Source: Phytohabitans houttuyneae (lineage in GTDB: Bacteria > Actinomycetota > Actinomycetes > Mycobacteriales > Micromonosporaceae). From it: a stretch of DNA of 64,000 nucleotides. The stretch is from assembly GCF_011764425.1 (NCBI RefSeq), contig NZ_BLPF01000004.1:124001-188000 (forward strand). Direction: 5' to 3'. A program made the position numbers and the translations under genes. The notes below the pieces were generated by a model. The model worked only from the letters and a program-made list of their open reading frames with translations. It had not been told where the DNA came from and ran no database searches. Shown in pieces: positions 18,526 through 27,113 of the stretch (the first letter of the stretch is position 1; every line of letters begins with the position of its first letter).

Positions 18526-18872
18526 AGAAGACGACCTGGTTCATCCTCGGTGGACTGCTTGTCGCACTGCTGCTCGCCGGCGTGGTGAGCAACTTCGCCT
18601 CGAGCTCGCCCGACGGCCTCGACTCCGCGTCCACAAAGGGCTGCACGCTCGACGAAAACGACGAGATCACCGGCGGCTCGTGCATGGCGCAGAATGCCAA
18701 GGACAGCGAGACGGCGGACAGCCCGTTCGCCGACTACGGCATCAGCGGCATCGGCAACTCGTACGTCTCCACCGGGCTCGCGGGTGTGGCCGGCGTGCTG
18801 CTGACCTTCGCGGTCGGAGGTGGGCTCTTCTGGCTGTCGCGGAAGCGGGAGCCCGCCAAGCCGCGCGAATGA
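18522..18872 (+). CDS. cbiN: CbiN-like PDGLE-domain subunit of the ECF metal transporter
   Basis: The 116-residue protein has two membrane segments (about 7-25 and 86-106) and an external loop with SSPDGLDSASTKGC, the PDGLE motif in a slightly varied form. The small N-component is required for metal uptake together with CbiM. The GTG start overlaps the restored cbiM stop (GTGA), and the stop overlaps the cbiQ start (ATGA), so translation is coupled along the operon. Confidence 0.9.
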   Translation: MKKTTWFILGGLLVALLLAGVVSNFASSSPDGLDSASTKGCTLDENDEITGGSCMAQNAKDSETADSPFADYGISGIGNSYVSTGLAGVAGVLLTFAVGGGLFWLSRKREPAKPRE

Positions 18873-19624
18873 AGGGCCTCTACCTCGAGCGGGACACGCC
18901 ACTGCACCGGCTCCCGCCCGAGGTGAAGATCGCGGCGATGGTGTCGGCGACCGTGATCGTGGTGATCACCCCGCGCGAGGCTCTCTGGGCCTTCGCGGGG
19001 TACGCGGTGCTGGTCGCCGTCATCGCCGCGATCGGGCGGGTGCCGGCCGGCTGGCTGGCCAAGCGCTCGCTGGTCGAGGTGCCGTTCGTGCTGCTCGCCC
19101 TCGCACTGCCGTTCCTCGCGGCGGGCGAGAAGACGATGTTCCTGGGCCTGGAGGTGTCCCGCGACGGCCTGTACGGCGGCTTCAACATCCTCGCCAAGGG
19201 CACGCTCGGCGTACTGCTGTCGCTGACCCTGGCGGCGACCACGACGACACGTGACCTGATCGTCGGCCTGGACCGGCTGCGCTGCCCGCAGATCATCACG
19301 CAGATCGCCACGTTCATGCTCCGGTACCTGTCCGTGCTCGGCGGCGAGGCCCGGCGGATGCGGATCGCCCGCATCTCGCGGGGTGACGACCCGCGCTTCC
19401 TGTGGCAGGTGCGCGGCTTCGCCGTCGGGGTGGGCGCGCTGTTCCTGCGCGCGTTCGAGCGGGGTGAGCGGGTCTACCTCGCGATGGTGGCCCGCGGGTA
19501 CGAGGGGCGCATGCCAGCCGCCTGGCTCGCGGCCGGCGCCGCGACGCGCAACCAGTGGCTCGCCGCGGCTACCGTTCCGGTGGCGGCGGCGGCGATTGCG
19601 GGTACGGCGGTGATTCTGGGATGA
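18869..19624 (+). CDS. cbiQ: CbiQ-type ECF transporter transmembrane coupling subunit
   Basis: This 251-residue T-component links the substrate-binding part to the ATPase. It has five or so membrane helices and the conserved coupling motif ARISRG near residue 170 (A-R-G type), plus LIVGLDRLRCPQIITQIATFMLRYLSVL and RGYEGRMP near the C-terminus. ATG 18869 overlaps the cbiN stop and the stop overlaps the cbiO start. Confidence 0.92.
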   Translation: MKGLYLERDTPLHRLPPEVKIAAMVSATVIVVITPREALWAFAGYAVLVAVIAAIGRVPAGWLAKRSLVEVPFVLLALALPFLAAGEKTMFLGLEVSRDGLYGGFNILAKGTLGVLLSLTLAATTTTRDLIVGLDRLRCPQIITQIATFMLRYLSVLGGEARRMRIARISRGDDPRFLWQVRGFAVGVGALFLRAFERGERVYLAMVARGYEGRMPAAWLAAGAATRNQWLAAATVPVAAAAIAGTAVILG

Positions 19625-20367
19625 CTGAACCACTCTCGCTCGATGTGCGTGGAGTCGAGTACGCGTACCCCGATGGGCATGTGGCCCTGCGCGGGGTGGA
19701 CATCTCCGTGGCCAGGGGTGAGCGGGTGGCGCTCCTCGGGCCCAACGGTGCCGGCAAGACAACGCTCGTCCTGCACCTGAACGGCATTCTCACCGGGGGT
19801 GGGGGGTCGGTCGCGGTCGGCGGCATGACCGTCGACCGCGACCGCGCCACGTTGGCGGAGATCCGGCGCCGGGTCGGCATCGTCTTCCAGGACCCCGACG
19901 ACCAGCTCTTCCTGCCGACGGTCGGCGAGGACGTGGCGTTCGGCCCGGCAAACCTGGGCCTGCGCGGCGCCGAGCTCACCGCCCGGGTCGACGAGGCGCT
20001 GGCCGCGGTCGGCATGTCCGAGCACCGCGACCGCGCGCCGCACCACCTGTCGTTCGGGCAGCGGCGGCGGGTGGCGGTGGCCACCGTGCTCTCGATGCGC
20101 CCGGAGATCCTCGTGCTCGACGAGCCATCGTCCAACCTGGACCCGGCGGCCCGGCGCGAGCTGGCCGAGATCCTGCGGTCCTTGCCCGTGACGCTGCTGA
20201 TGGTCACCCACGACCTGCCGTACGCGATGGAGCTCTGCGACCGCTCGGTCATCCTCGACGAGGGACGGATCGTTGCCGACGCGCCGACCCGCGCGCTGCT
20301 CGCCGACACCGAACTGCTGGCGCGGCACCGGCTGGAGCTGCCGTACGGCTTCGCCGTTACGACGTAG
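19621..20367 (+). CDS. cbiO: ECF transporter ATPase (CbiO type)
   Basis: This 248-residue ABC ATPase drives the nickel/cobalt importer. It has Walker A GPNGAGKTT (residues 40-48), Q-loop FQDPDDQLF (89-97), the signature HLSFGQRRR (142-150, LSFGQ in place of LSGGQ), Walker B ILVLDEPSSNLD (163-174) and the switch His in THDLPYAM. It is the last gene of cbiMNQO. Its last 11 bases overlap the convergent gene that ends at 20357. Confidence 0.95.
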   Translation: MTEPLSLDVRGVEYAYPDGHVALRGVDISVARGERVALLGPNGAGKTTLVLHLNGILTGGGGSVAVGGMTVDRDRATLAEIRRRVGIVFQDPDDQLFLPTVGEDVAFGPANLGLRGAELTARVDEALAAVGMSEHRDRAPHHLSFGQRRRVAVATVLSMRPEILVLDEPSSNLDPAARRELAEILRSLPVTLLMVTHDLPYAMELCDRSVILDEGRIVADAPTRALLADTELLARHRLELPYGFAVTT

Positions 20368-21373
20368 CCGGCTCTTCCGCGTCGTCCTGGGCGGCCGAGC
20401 GGGCCGCCTCCCGCATGCGCAGCGCGGCCGCCACGGCGACGCCGCCGCCGACCGCGATCACCGCGAGGATCACGAGCCGGGCGACCACCGGCGGCCACGG
20501 CACGGGCACCACGCCCCGGGCGAAGACCGCCGCGTTCGCCGCGCCGGCGAAGACCGCGACGCAGGTACCGCCCAGCGCGAGCGCGAAGTCGGCGGCCGGG
20601 CGCCGCCGCAGGGCGAGGATGCCGGCGGCGACCGCGGCCAGCGCCGTGGCCACCGGCCACACCTGGCCGACGAGCAAACCCACGAGCACGGGACCGACCC
20701 CGGTGGTACCGGCGTCGAGCTCGCGCGCCACCGCGTACCCGATGGCGAGCGGGCCGAGCGCGATGGCCAGGCCGGCGAGCACCGGGAGGGCCCGCGACCA
20801 CAGGCCCAGCACGGCCACGCCGATGCCGACGATGATCACGAAGGCCCACCACAGGCCGGGGCTCGGCGGCGGCACCCAGTCGAGCGTGCCGCGGACCTCC
20901 ATCGTGGACACGCCGTCGCGGAGGGGCACGACCCAGTCGCGTACCCGCTGCTCGCGGGAGGGATCGGCGCGGACCGCTGGCGGCGGCTCGGCGCTCATCC
21001 AGTGGATGCGGTGGTCGTGCCAGCGGGCCACCGGCTCGCCCGATGCGCGCCGCCACTCCGGCGGCTGGGTCGGGTCGGCGGTGGCCGGCGGCTCGGTGTC
21101 GCCCGCGAGCGTCTCGTTGAGGTACGTGGCGGGGGAGCGGGTGTTCTCGTACACCCCGTCGGGGCGCACCTCCAGGTACGGCTCGCCGTCGTAGCCGAGC
21201 ACCTCGATCGTGCGGCCGGTGCGGTTGTCCAGCTCCAGCCGCGCACCCGCCTCCACGGCGCGGACGCTCAGGCCGGGCATCGACGGCGCCTCGGTCACGA
21301 GCGTGCGGTAGTTGGTGGCGTCCGGCGCGTCGCCGCCGTGCGCCCAGGCCGCGGCCGGGGCCGCCAGCACCAT
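20357..21373 (-). CDS. Membrane protein with extracytoplasmic domain, unknown function
   Basis: A signal-like segment ending AAPAAAWAHGGDAP is followed by an extracellular domain of about 170 residues (TNYRTLVTEAPSMPGLSVRAVEAGARLELDNRTGRTIEVLGYDGEPYL) and six or so membrane helices from about residue 180. The start is unsure: ATG 21373 gives only a short signal; in-frame codons continue up to the overlap with the DsbA-like gene (LRRLFCAAAAGAL). The next two genes upstream are a DsbA-like protein and a MauE-like protein, so a role in envelope redox or copper handling is plausible. I do not recognise a named family. Confidence 0.75.
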   Translation of the reverse strand: MVLAAPAAAWAHGGDAPDATNYRTLVTEAPSMPGLSVRAVEAGARLELDNRTGRTIEVLGYDGEPYLEVRPDGVYENTRSPATYLNETLAGDTEPPATADPTQPPEWRRASGEPVARWHDHRIHWMSAEPPPAVRADPSREQRVRDWVVPLRDGVSTMEVRGTLDWVPPPSPGLWWAFVIIVGIGVAVLGLWSRALPVLAGLAIALGPLAIGYAVARELDAGTTGVGPVLVGLLVGQVWPVATALAAVAAGILALRRRPAADFALALGGTCVAVFAGAANAAVFARGVVPVPWPPVVARLVILAVIAVGGGVAVAAALRMREAARSAAQDDAEEPATS

Positions 21374-21408
21374 CAGGGCACCGGCGGCCGCCGCGCAGAA
21401 CAGCCGTC

Positions 21409-22107
21409 TCAGCCGACCGCCGCCAGGATCGCCTGCGTGGTGGGCTGGACGTCCTTGCCCGCCACCCGCACGGTGGGCGTGCCGGTCACGCCATCCCCGC
21501 TGGCTTCGTCGGTCACGTGTGCCGTCCACGGCTTGTACTTCCCGTCCCGTACCGCCTGGGCGAAGGCGTCTCCGAGGCCCACCGAGCGGCCGATCTCGAT
21601 CAGCTTGTCGTCGCTGAGGCCGGCGCTCCCTTCGGCCGGCTGCTGCGCGAAGAGCGCCTTGGCGTACTCCCGGAACTTACCGCCCTCCGCCGCGGCGCCG
21701 GAAGCGGCCGACGAGCGGGTGGAGTAGTCGGTGCTGGAAGCGCGGTCGAGGAACGCCACCGGGTGGTACACGACGGTGACCTTGCCCTCGGAGACCAGCT
21801 GGTCGATGGTGCCGCCGGTCTGCTGCTCGAACTGCCCGCACGCCGGGCAGATGAAGTCTTCGTAGATGTCGATCTGGACCGGCCCGCTGCCGACCTTGAT
21901 GCCGGTGCCGTTTTCCACGGCGCCCGGCGGCGGCGTGAAGCTGCCAGAATCCTGGCTCGCCACCACACCCCAGCCGATCAACCCGGCGATGACCAGCACG
22001 GCGACCGCCGCAATCGACGTCCACAACGTGCGTGAACGCCGCTTTTCGCGGGCGATCTGGTCGCGCACCACACGCGCGGCCTGCTTCTGCCCGACCCTGG
22101 AACTCAT
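21409..22107 (-). CDS. DsbA/DsbG-like membrane-anchored thioredoxin-fold protein
   Basis: The 232-residue protein has a cytoplasmic basic start, one membrane anchor (about 30-50) and an extracellular thioredoxin-fold domain of the DsbA_4 type. The active site is CPAC (Cys87, Cys90) in YEDFICPACGQFE, with the cis-Pro loop TGTPTV near residue 212. Such proteins form or shuffle disulfides in secreted proteins. The start overlaps the stop of the MauE-like gene by four bases. Confidence 0.9.
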   Translation of the reverse strand: MSSRVGQKQAARVVRDQIAREKRRSRTLWTSIAAVAVLVIAGLIGWGVVASQDSGSFTPPPGAVENGTGIKVGSGPVQIDIYEDFICPACGQFEQQTGGTIDQLVSEGKVTVVYHPVAFLDRASSTDYSTRSSAASGAAAEGGKFREYAKALFAQQPAEGSAGLSDDKLIEIGRSVGLGDAFAQAVRDGKYKPWTAHVTDEASGDGVTGTPTVRVAGKDVQPTTQAILAAVG

Positions 22108-22619
22108 TTCTTCTCCAGCCAGCTATCGATGGACAAACGGGTGAGGGGCCAGATCAGGAGGAACCCGGCGAGCGCGAGGAAGCCCAGGTCGCGCAGGATC
22201 TCGGGGCCGTACGTAGGGCTCTGGCCGGCGGCGAGCTGGCCACCGCTGCCGAAGCAGCCGCAGTCGATCTGCAGGCCACGCGCCCAGGCCTGGGTGATAC
22301 CCGCGATGAACACCACCAACAGCGCCGCGGAGACGCCGGCGGCGAGCCGGGTGGCGAGGCCCACGAGGAGGAGTACGCCGAGCGCGAGCTCGACGAACGG
22401 CAGCGCGGCGCCGATCACCTTGGCGAGGTCGTAAGGCATCACGTCGTAAGCGTTGACGGCTCGGCCCGACCCGGCGAGGTCGCCGACCTTGGTGCCCCCG
22501 GCGACCAGCCAGACGGCGGCGAGGCCAAGGCGAACCAGCGTGCCGAGCCACGGTCGGGCGGTGTGCCATCTGCTATCAGATGTGGGCGAAACGGGCGGAC
22601 TCGCGACGGTCACATTCAT
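22104..22619 (-). CDS. MauE/DoxX-family membrane protein
   Basis: The 171-residue protein has four membrane helices and the MauE/DoxX features LGTLVRLGLAAVWLVAGGTKV, LPFVELALGVLLLVGLATR and DCGCFGSGG, a Cys pair at the membrane edge. MauE-type proteins supply electrons for extracytoplasmic disulfide exchange, in the way DsbD or VKOR does. It is coupled to the DsbA-like gene, which supports that role here. Confidence 0.87.
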   Translation of the reverse strand: MNVTVASPPVSPTSDSRWHTARPWLGTLVRLGLAAVWLVAGGTKVGDLAGSGRAVNAYDVMPYDLAKVIGAALPFVELALGVLLLVGLATRLAAGVSAALLVVFIAGITQAWARGLQIDCGCFGSGGQLAAGQSPTYGPEILRDLGFLALAGFLLIWPLTRLSIDSWLEKK

Positions 22620-22649
22620 TTAGTCGTCCTACAGAGTGCGGAGGTTCCG

Positions 22650-23198
22650 TTAGCTGGCGAGCGCGTCGCCGAGCGTTTCAACGAGCTCGGCGCGTGCACG
22701 GGCCACCCGGGAGCGGATCGTGCCCACCGGCACGCCCTCCACGTCGGCCGCCTCCGCGTACGACAAGCCGAGCACCTGCGTGAGCACGAACGCGCCACGC
22801 CGGTCGTCAGGCAGCCGTCGCAGCAGGTCGGCCGCGCCGAGCTGGGCGGCGGGATCCGGGTACGGGCCGTCGGTGTGTGCCTGCGAGGCCAGCCGCTCGT
22901 CGAGCCTGCGGCGGCGGACCACGGTGCGCACATGGTCGGCGCAGGCCCGGCGAGCGATGCCGAGCAGCCACGTGCGGGCGGTGGAACGCCCCTCGAAGGA
23001 GGGGAGTGCCCGGAACGCCCGCAGGTAGGTCTCCTGCGTCAGATCGTCCGCGCTGCCCGGGTCGACCAGCGCGGCGACGAAACGCCACACCTCGACCTGA
23101 GTGACCCGCACGAACTCCGCCTGCGCGGCCCGGTCGCCGTCGCGGGCAGCATCCACCCACTCGTCGGCGGCGTGGCCATCACGCTGGGCGGGAATCAC
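22650..23198 (-). CDS. ECF-subfamily RNA polymerase sigma factor
   Basis: The 182-residue protein has sigma-70 region 2 (VWRFVAALVDPGSADDLTQETYLRAFRALPSFEGRSTARTWLLGIARRACADHVR, about 35-90) and region 4 (LRRLPDDRRGAFVLTQVLGLSYAEAADVEGVPVGTIRSRVARARAEL, about 127-173). It is divergent from the CopC-CopD gene, with an ECF-type promoter between them. No anti-sigma gene is adjacent. GTG 23198 is the likely start. Confidence 0.92.
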   Translation of the reverse strand: MIPAQRDGHAADEWVDAARDGDRAAQAEFVRVTQVEVWRFVAALVDPGSADDLTQETYLRAFRALPSFEGRSTARTWLLGIARRACADHVRTVVRRRRLDERLASQAHTDGPYPDPAAQLGAADLLRRLPDDRRGAFVLTQVLGLSYAEAADVEGVPVGTIRSRVARARAELVETLGDALAS

Positions 23199-23247
23199 GG
23201 CACCTCAGGGTACGCGGGGTAGCTGGACGAAAGATGTGTGCCCCTCC

Positions 23248-23276
23248 GGGAACTTTTTCGACCGCTCCACCGACTA
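23248..23276 (+). promoter_or_regulatory. Candidate ECF-sigma promoter for the CopC-CopD/ycnI operon
   Basis: GGGAAC at 23248-23253 and CGACTA at 23271-23276 are separated by 17 bases. GGAAC-type -35 boxes with a CG(T/A)C-type -10 are characteristic of ECF sigma factors. The site lies 58 bases before the ATG at 23334 and next to the divergent sigma gene, which may recognise it. Confidence 0.45.
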
Positions 23277-23333
23277 CATACCCATGACCGGCTATGCGCC
23301 CCGGCTCGCTTTTGCGTGTCCGGCTCAGAAATC

Positions 23334-25055
23334 ATGGCCGTCATGACCCGCAGTGCCCACCCCGCTCCGTCGCTCGGCGCTCGCCCGCCGTCGGGCTCAA
23401 GGTCCGTAGCCTCGCGACTCCCGCTTGTTTCCCGGCTCCTCCTCGCGCTCGTCGCCGGCGCGCTCGCCACCCTCGCGCTCCCTGCCTCCCCCGCCAGCGC
23501 GCACGCCGTGCTCGCCAGCAGCAACCCGGCCGGCAACTCCGTGCTGCAGGCCGCGCCGGCGGAGGTCGTGCTGACGTTCAGCGAGTCGGTGCGCAAGGTG
23601 CCCGACCGGGTGCGGGTGATCGGACCCGACGGGAAGCGGGTCGACCGGGGTGACGCCCAGTTCGATGGCGCGGTCGTGACGATTCCGGTGGAGCAGACCG
23701 GTGCCCAGGGGACGTACCTCGTCAGCTTCCGGGTCATCTCGGCGGACAGCCACCCGGTGTCGGGCGGGTTCACGTACTCGGTGGGCGCTCCCTCCAGCAC
23801 GCCGCCCAGCGACGCGGGCGAGGAGCAGGGCGACAACACGGTCGTGGCGACCGGCACGAAGGTGGTCCGCTACATCGGGTACGCCGGGCTCGTCCTGCTC
23901 GTCGGCCCGGTGCTGGTGATCAGCCTGCTGTGGCCGTCACGCCTCTCGCGCGGCGGTCCGGCCGGCGTGATCTGGACGGGCTTGGGGCTGGTGACACTCG
24001 CCACAGTGGCCGGGATCTGGCTCCAGGTGCCGTACACGACCGGCGGCGGCCTCTTCGACGTCGACGGGAGTGGGCTGCGAGACGTGCTGTCCAGCACGTA
24101 CGGCACCGCGCACCTGATCCGGCTCGGCCTGCTCGTGGCGATCGCGCTGCTGCTGCGGCCGCTGCTGCGCGGCGAGACCGGGCGGGTAGACCAGATCCTG
24201 CTCGCGGTGCTCGGCGGCGCGGCGATCTTCACGTGGCCGATCGCCGGCCACCCGGCCGCCTCGCCGGTCGCGGCGGTCTCGGTCGTGGTCGACGTGGTCC
24301 ACCTGACCAGCATGGCGGTGTGGCTGGGTGGGCTGCTGATGCTGATCGCGTTCCTGCTGCGGCTGGCCAACGAGCGCGAGCTCGGCGCGATCCTGCCGAT
24401 CTGGTCGCGCTGGGCTGCGCTCGCCGTGTGCGCGCTGGTCCTGGCCGGTACCGTGCAGGCGCTGATCGAGGTGGGCACGCCCGACGCGCTGGTGTCGACC
24501 ACGTACGGCCAATTGATCATCGCCAAGGTGGTGCTGTTCAGCGCGGTGATATCCGTCGCCGCGTACTCCCGCAAGCTGGTCCGCGACCGGCTGGCCGGCG
24601 GCGGACCGCGGCGGCTGCGCCGCGCGGTGGGTGTGGAGCTCGGCATCACCGCGGTCGTGCTGGGACTTTCCGCGGTGCTTGTGCAGACCACCCCGGCGCG
24701 CACCGCCTCGGCGAACGAGGAGCTCGGCGGGCCCGGCTTCTACTCGGCGACGCTCGAGAGCAGCATCTTCAAGCTCCAGGTCGACGTCGACCCGGCGGCC
24801 AAGGGCAACAACTCGGTGCACCTCTACGCCTACGACAAGGCCAACAAGCCGCTGCGGGTGGTCGAGTGGAAGGGCACGGCCGCGCTGCCCGCGAAGGACG
24901 TGGCGCCGGTCGACATCCCGCTGCTCCCGCTCACCGACAACCACGCCACGGGCGAGATCACGCTGCCGCTCGACGGTGAGTGGCAGCTCAAGTTCACCGC
25001 TCGCATCTCCGACATCGATCAGGCCACGGTGACCGCCACCGTGCCCGTGAGCTAG
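23334..25055 (+). CDS. CopC-CopD fusion, copper resistance/transport protein
   Basis: The protein has about 573 residues. A signal peptide ending PASPASA is followed by a CopC domain starting at the copper-ligand histidine (HAVLASSNPAGNSVL...SADSHPVSGGFTYSV). Then comes a CopD membrane domain of about eight helices, with GHPAASPVAAVSVVVDVVHLTSMAVWLGGL and the conserved His residues. A C-terminal beta domain of about 120 residues (FYSATLESSIFKLQVDVDPAAKGNNSVHLYAYD) resembles YtkA/FixH-type modules. It probably binds and imports copper across the membrane. ATG 23343 is an alternative start. Confidence 0.9.
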   Translation: MAVMTRSAHPAPSLGARPPSGSRSVASRLPLVSRLLLALVAGALATLALPASPASAHAVLASSNPAGNSVLQAAPAEVVLTFSESVRKVPDRVRVIGPDGKRVDRGDAQFDGAVVTIPVEQTGAQGTYLVSFRVISADSHPVSGGFTYSVGAPSSTPPSDAGEEQGDNTVVATGTKVVRYIGYAGLVLLVGPVLVISLLWPSRLSRGGPAGVIWTGLGLVTLATVAGIWLQVPYTTGGGLFDVDGSGLRDVLSSTYGTAHLIRLGLLVAIALLLRPLLRGETGRVDQILLAVLGGAAIFTWPIAGHPAASPVAAVSVVVDVVHLTSMAVWLGGLLMLIAFLLRLANERELGAILPIWSRWAALAVCALVLAGTVQALIEVGTPDALVSTTYGQLIIAKVVLFSAVISVAAYSRKLVRDRLAGGGPRRLRRAVGVELGITAVVLGLSAVLVQTTPARTASANEELGGPGFYSATLESSIFKLQVDVDPAAKGNNSVHLYAYDKANKPLRVVEWKGTAALPAKDVAPVDIPLLPLTDNHATGEITLPLDGEWQLKFTARISDIDQATVTATVPVS

Positions 25056-25066
25056 AGAGGTCCTCC

Positions 25067-25756
25067 ATGAAACGCGCTGCTCTCGTGCTCGGCGCCGCCG
25101 TCGCATTCCTGCTGGCGGTGGCGGCACCGGCGTCCGCGCATGTCACCGTCAACCCGCAGGAGGCGGAAAAGGGCGGGTTCGCGCGGCTGGCCTTCCGGGT
25201 GCCCAACGAGAGCGACACCGCGTCGACGGTCAAGCTCGAGGTGGTACTCCCGGAGAACGCGCCGGTCGGCTCCGTCTCGATCATGCCGGTGGCCGGGTGG
25301 ACGGCGACGATGGAGCGGCGCAAGGTCGACCCGCCGGTCGACGTGCACGGCAGCCAGATCAGCGACGTCGTCTCGAAGATCACCTGGACCGCCGCGGCCG
25401 GTGGTGGCGTGAAGCCGGGCGAGTTCATCGAGTTCCCGGTGTCGATGGGGCCGCTGCCGGACACCGACACGATGGTCTTCAAGGCCCTCCAGACGTACTC
25501 GGACAACGAGGTCTCGCGGTGGATCGAGGAGCCGCAGGCCGGTGCGGAGGAGCCGGAAAACCCGGCGCCGGTACTCACCCTCGTGTCCGCGTCGTCGTCC
25601 GAGGCGGAGCCGACGGCCTCTCCCGCCGCGGCGGCCCCGTCCGATGAGGACGGCGACGGCCCGGCGCTGATCCTCGCCGTGGTGGCCCTCGTCGCCGCGC
25701 TGGGAGGCCTTGTCCTGGGCGGTCTCGCGTTTGTCCGGAGCCGCCGGGCGTCGTGA
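25067..25756 (+). CDS. ycnI: YcnI-family (DUF1775) copper-associated protein
   Basis: The 229-residue protein has a signal peptide cut before HVTVNPQEAEKGG, so the copper-binding histidine becomes the first residue of the mature protein, as in Bacillus YcnI. The DUF1775 domain (FRVPNESDTASTVKLEVVLPE, GWTATMERRKVDPPVDVHG, EFIEFPVSMGPLPDTDTMVFKALQTYSDNEVSRWIE) covers about 25-160. It is followed by an acidic linker and a C-terminal membrane anchor (about 203-224). It follows the CopC-CopD gene after 11 bases, so they form one copper operon. Confidence 0.93.
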   Translation: MKRAALVLGAAVAFLLAVAAPASAHVTVNPQEAEKGGFARLAFRVPNESDTASTVKLEVVLPENAPVGSVSIMPVAGWTATMERRKVDPPVDVHGSQISDVVSKITWTAAAGGGVKPGEFIEFPVSMGPLPDTDTMVFKALQTYSDNEVSRWIEEPQAGAEEPENPAPVLTLVSASSSEAEPTASPAAAAPSDEDGDGPALILAVVALVAALGGLVLGGLAFVRSRRAS

Positions 25757-25807
25757 CGCCTACATGCTCGTTCTCCTCATAAGGGGCATCTTGGAGGGGA
25801 AACGGGA

Positions 25808-26992
25808 ATGCGGATCGTGCGTACGGCGGCGGGCATGCTGCTGCTCACCATCGGACTGCCGGTGCTGCTGGTCGGCGGTGCACTGTGGACAGCCATGCAG
25901 CACCGCGACGCGGAGGGTGCCTTCAGTGGCCGCGTCGAGCGCATCACCACGCCCGGCCACGCCGTCGTCGTGCCCGACCTCGACGCCCTTCTGCGCCGCG
26001 ATGCCCCGTTCGCCCGCGCGGGAGACACCCGCCTGCGCGTCACCGCACGCACGGAGGCGGGACCCGCGCTTGTGGCGATCGCCCCGGCCGAGGAAGTGGC
26101 CCGCTATCTGGCCGGCGCCGCGTACGCCCAGGTGGACCGCGTCAGCCTGACCGCGGGCCCGCTCCCGGTCGGCATCACGCCCGTGGCGGGCACGGCGGTA
26201 CCGGCCGCACAGCCCGCGTGGCAGGTGTCCGGCGCGGGCGGGGTGGGCTGGGCCTCGTCCGAGGTACGCGGCCAGCGCCTCGCCCTCGTCGTCATGCACC
26301 CGGACGCGCGGGCGGGGATGACGGTCGACCTGCGCGTGGAGGTACGCCCCGGCTGGCTGTCCACGGCGACGTGGGGCCTGCTGCTGGCCGGCGGGGCGCT
26401 GATCGTGCTCGGCATGGCGACGCTCGCCTGGCCGACCCGCCGGCAGGTGCCCGCCGCCCGCCCGGCGACCCTCGCCGACGTGCTGACCCCGCCCGCGCCG
26501 GTGCCCGCACAGCCGGGTGGCCACGCGCGGTCGGGGTGGGCCGCGCCGACGCCGATGCCGGTACAGCCGATCCTCGCCTGGCCGCCCCACCCGAGCGTGG
26601 GCGTGACGCCAACTCCACTGGCCGCCCCCGACCTCGGGCAAGTCGCGGCGGGGCTTGAGATGGACGGGCCGGCGCGTGGCGGCTCCCGCTCCGGCGAGCC
26701 GGAGGCCATCCAGGCGGACGACGCCGACGAGCCGGGCGAGCCGCCTGAGGCGGAGCCGGAGGCGCCCGGCCCGGACCTGCCCGGCTCGGCCGACCTGGCC
26801 AGCGCTCTCGGCGCGCTAGGGACCGGGAGCCGCTCGACCCGCCGCCGCAAGACCGCCGCCGGCCTGCCGACCGAGGCACAGGCGCCCCAGGTCCCGCCGG
26901 TCTCGCCACCCACCGAAGCTGGTATCGGTGGTCACCCGCGGAGGGTGAGGCCGCGGGAGCAGCGGTCCGGACCACCGCGGACGTCGCGGTAG
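25808..26992 (+). CDS. Two-TM membrane protein with Pro-rich tail ending in a dispersed repeat
   Basis: The protein has 394 residues. Helices at about 7-30 and 182-203 flank an extracellular domain of about 150 residues with no recognised family. The cytoplasmic tail is rich in Pro, Ala and acidic residues. The last 19 residues (HPRRVRPREQRSGPPRTSR) and the TAG stop come from the dispersed palindromic repeat. The same residues appear when the copy near 3930-3994 is translated. The original C-terminus has therefore probably been replaced. The function is unknown. Confidence 0.7.
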   Translation: MRIVRTAAGMLLLTIGLPVLLVGGALWTAMQHRDAEGAFSGRVERITTPGHAVVVPDLDALLRRDAPFARAGDTRLRVTARTEAGPALVAIAPAEEVARYLAGAAYAQVDRVSLTAGPLPVGITPVAGTAVPAAQPAWQVSGAGGVGWASSEVRGQRLALVVMHPDARAGMTVDLRVEVRPGWLSTATWGLLLAGGALIVLGMATLAWPTRRQVPAARPATLADVLTPPAPVPAQPGGHARSGWAAPTPMPVQPILAWPPHPSVGVTPTPLAAPDLGQVAAGLEMDGPARGGSRSGEPEAIQADDADEPGEPPEAEPEAPGPDLPGSADLASALGALGTGSRSTRRRKTAAGLPTEAQAPQVPPVSPPTEAGIGGHPRRVRPREQRSGPPRTSR

Positions 26993-27002
26993 CTCGAATC
27001 TG
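26934..27002 (+). repeat. Dispersed palindromic repeat, copy B
   Basis: CCGCGGAGGGTGAGGCCGCG is followed by a GCGGTCCGGACCACCGC palindrome and then GCGGTAGCTCGAATCTG. It overlaps the 3' end of the preceding reading frame, supplying its last codons and stop. The right end matches the copy at 14421-14479 closely (GCGGTAGCTC(A/G)AATCTG). Confidence 0.78.
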
Positions 27003-27020
27003 AATGGGGTACCAATGGCG

Positions 27021-27055
27021 AGTGGCCCTCCACATGCCGTTTGCGGAGGGCCACT
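27021..27055 (+). terminator. Rho-independent-type hairpin between convergent genes
   Basis: The perfect 11-base arms AGTGGCCCTCC and GGAGGGCCACT enclose a 13-base loop. The hairpin lies after the two-TM protein gene and before the end of the leftward mannosyltransferase gene, so it can serve both directions. No clear T-run follows, as is usual in high-GC actinobacteria. Confidence 0.7.
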
Positions 27056-27113
27056 CTCACCGGGGGAAACGGTGTGCTGGTGATTTTTGGGGAGCTTGTC
27101 TGTTAAGGACAGA

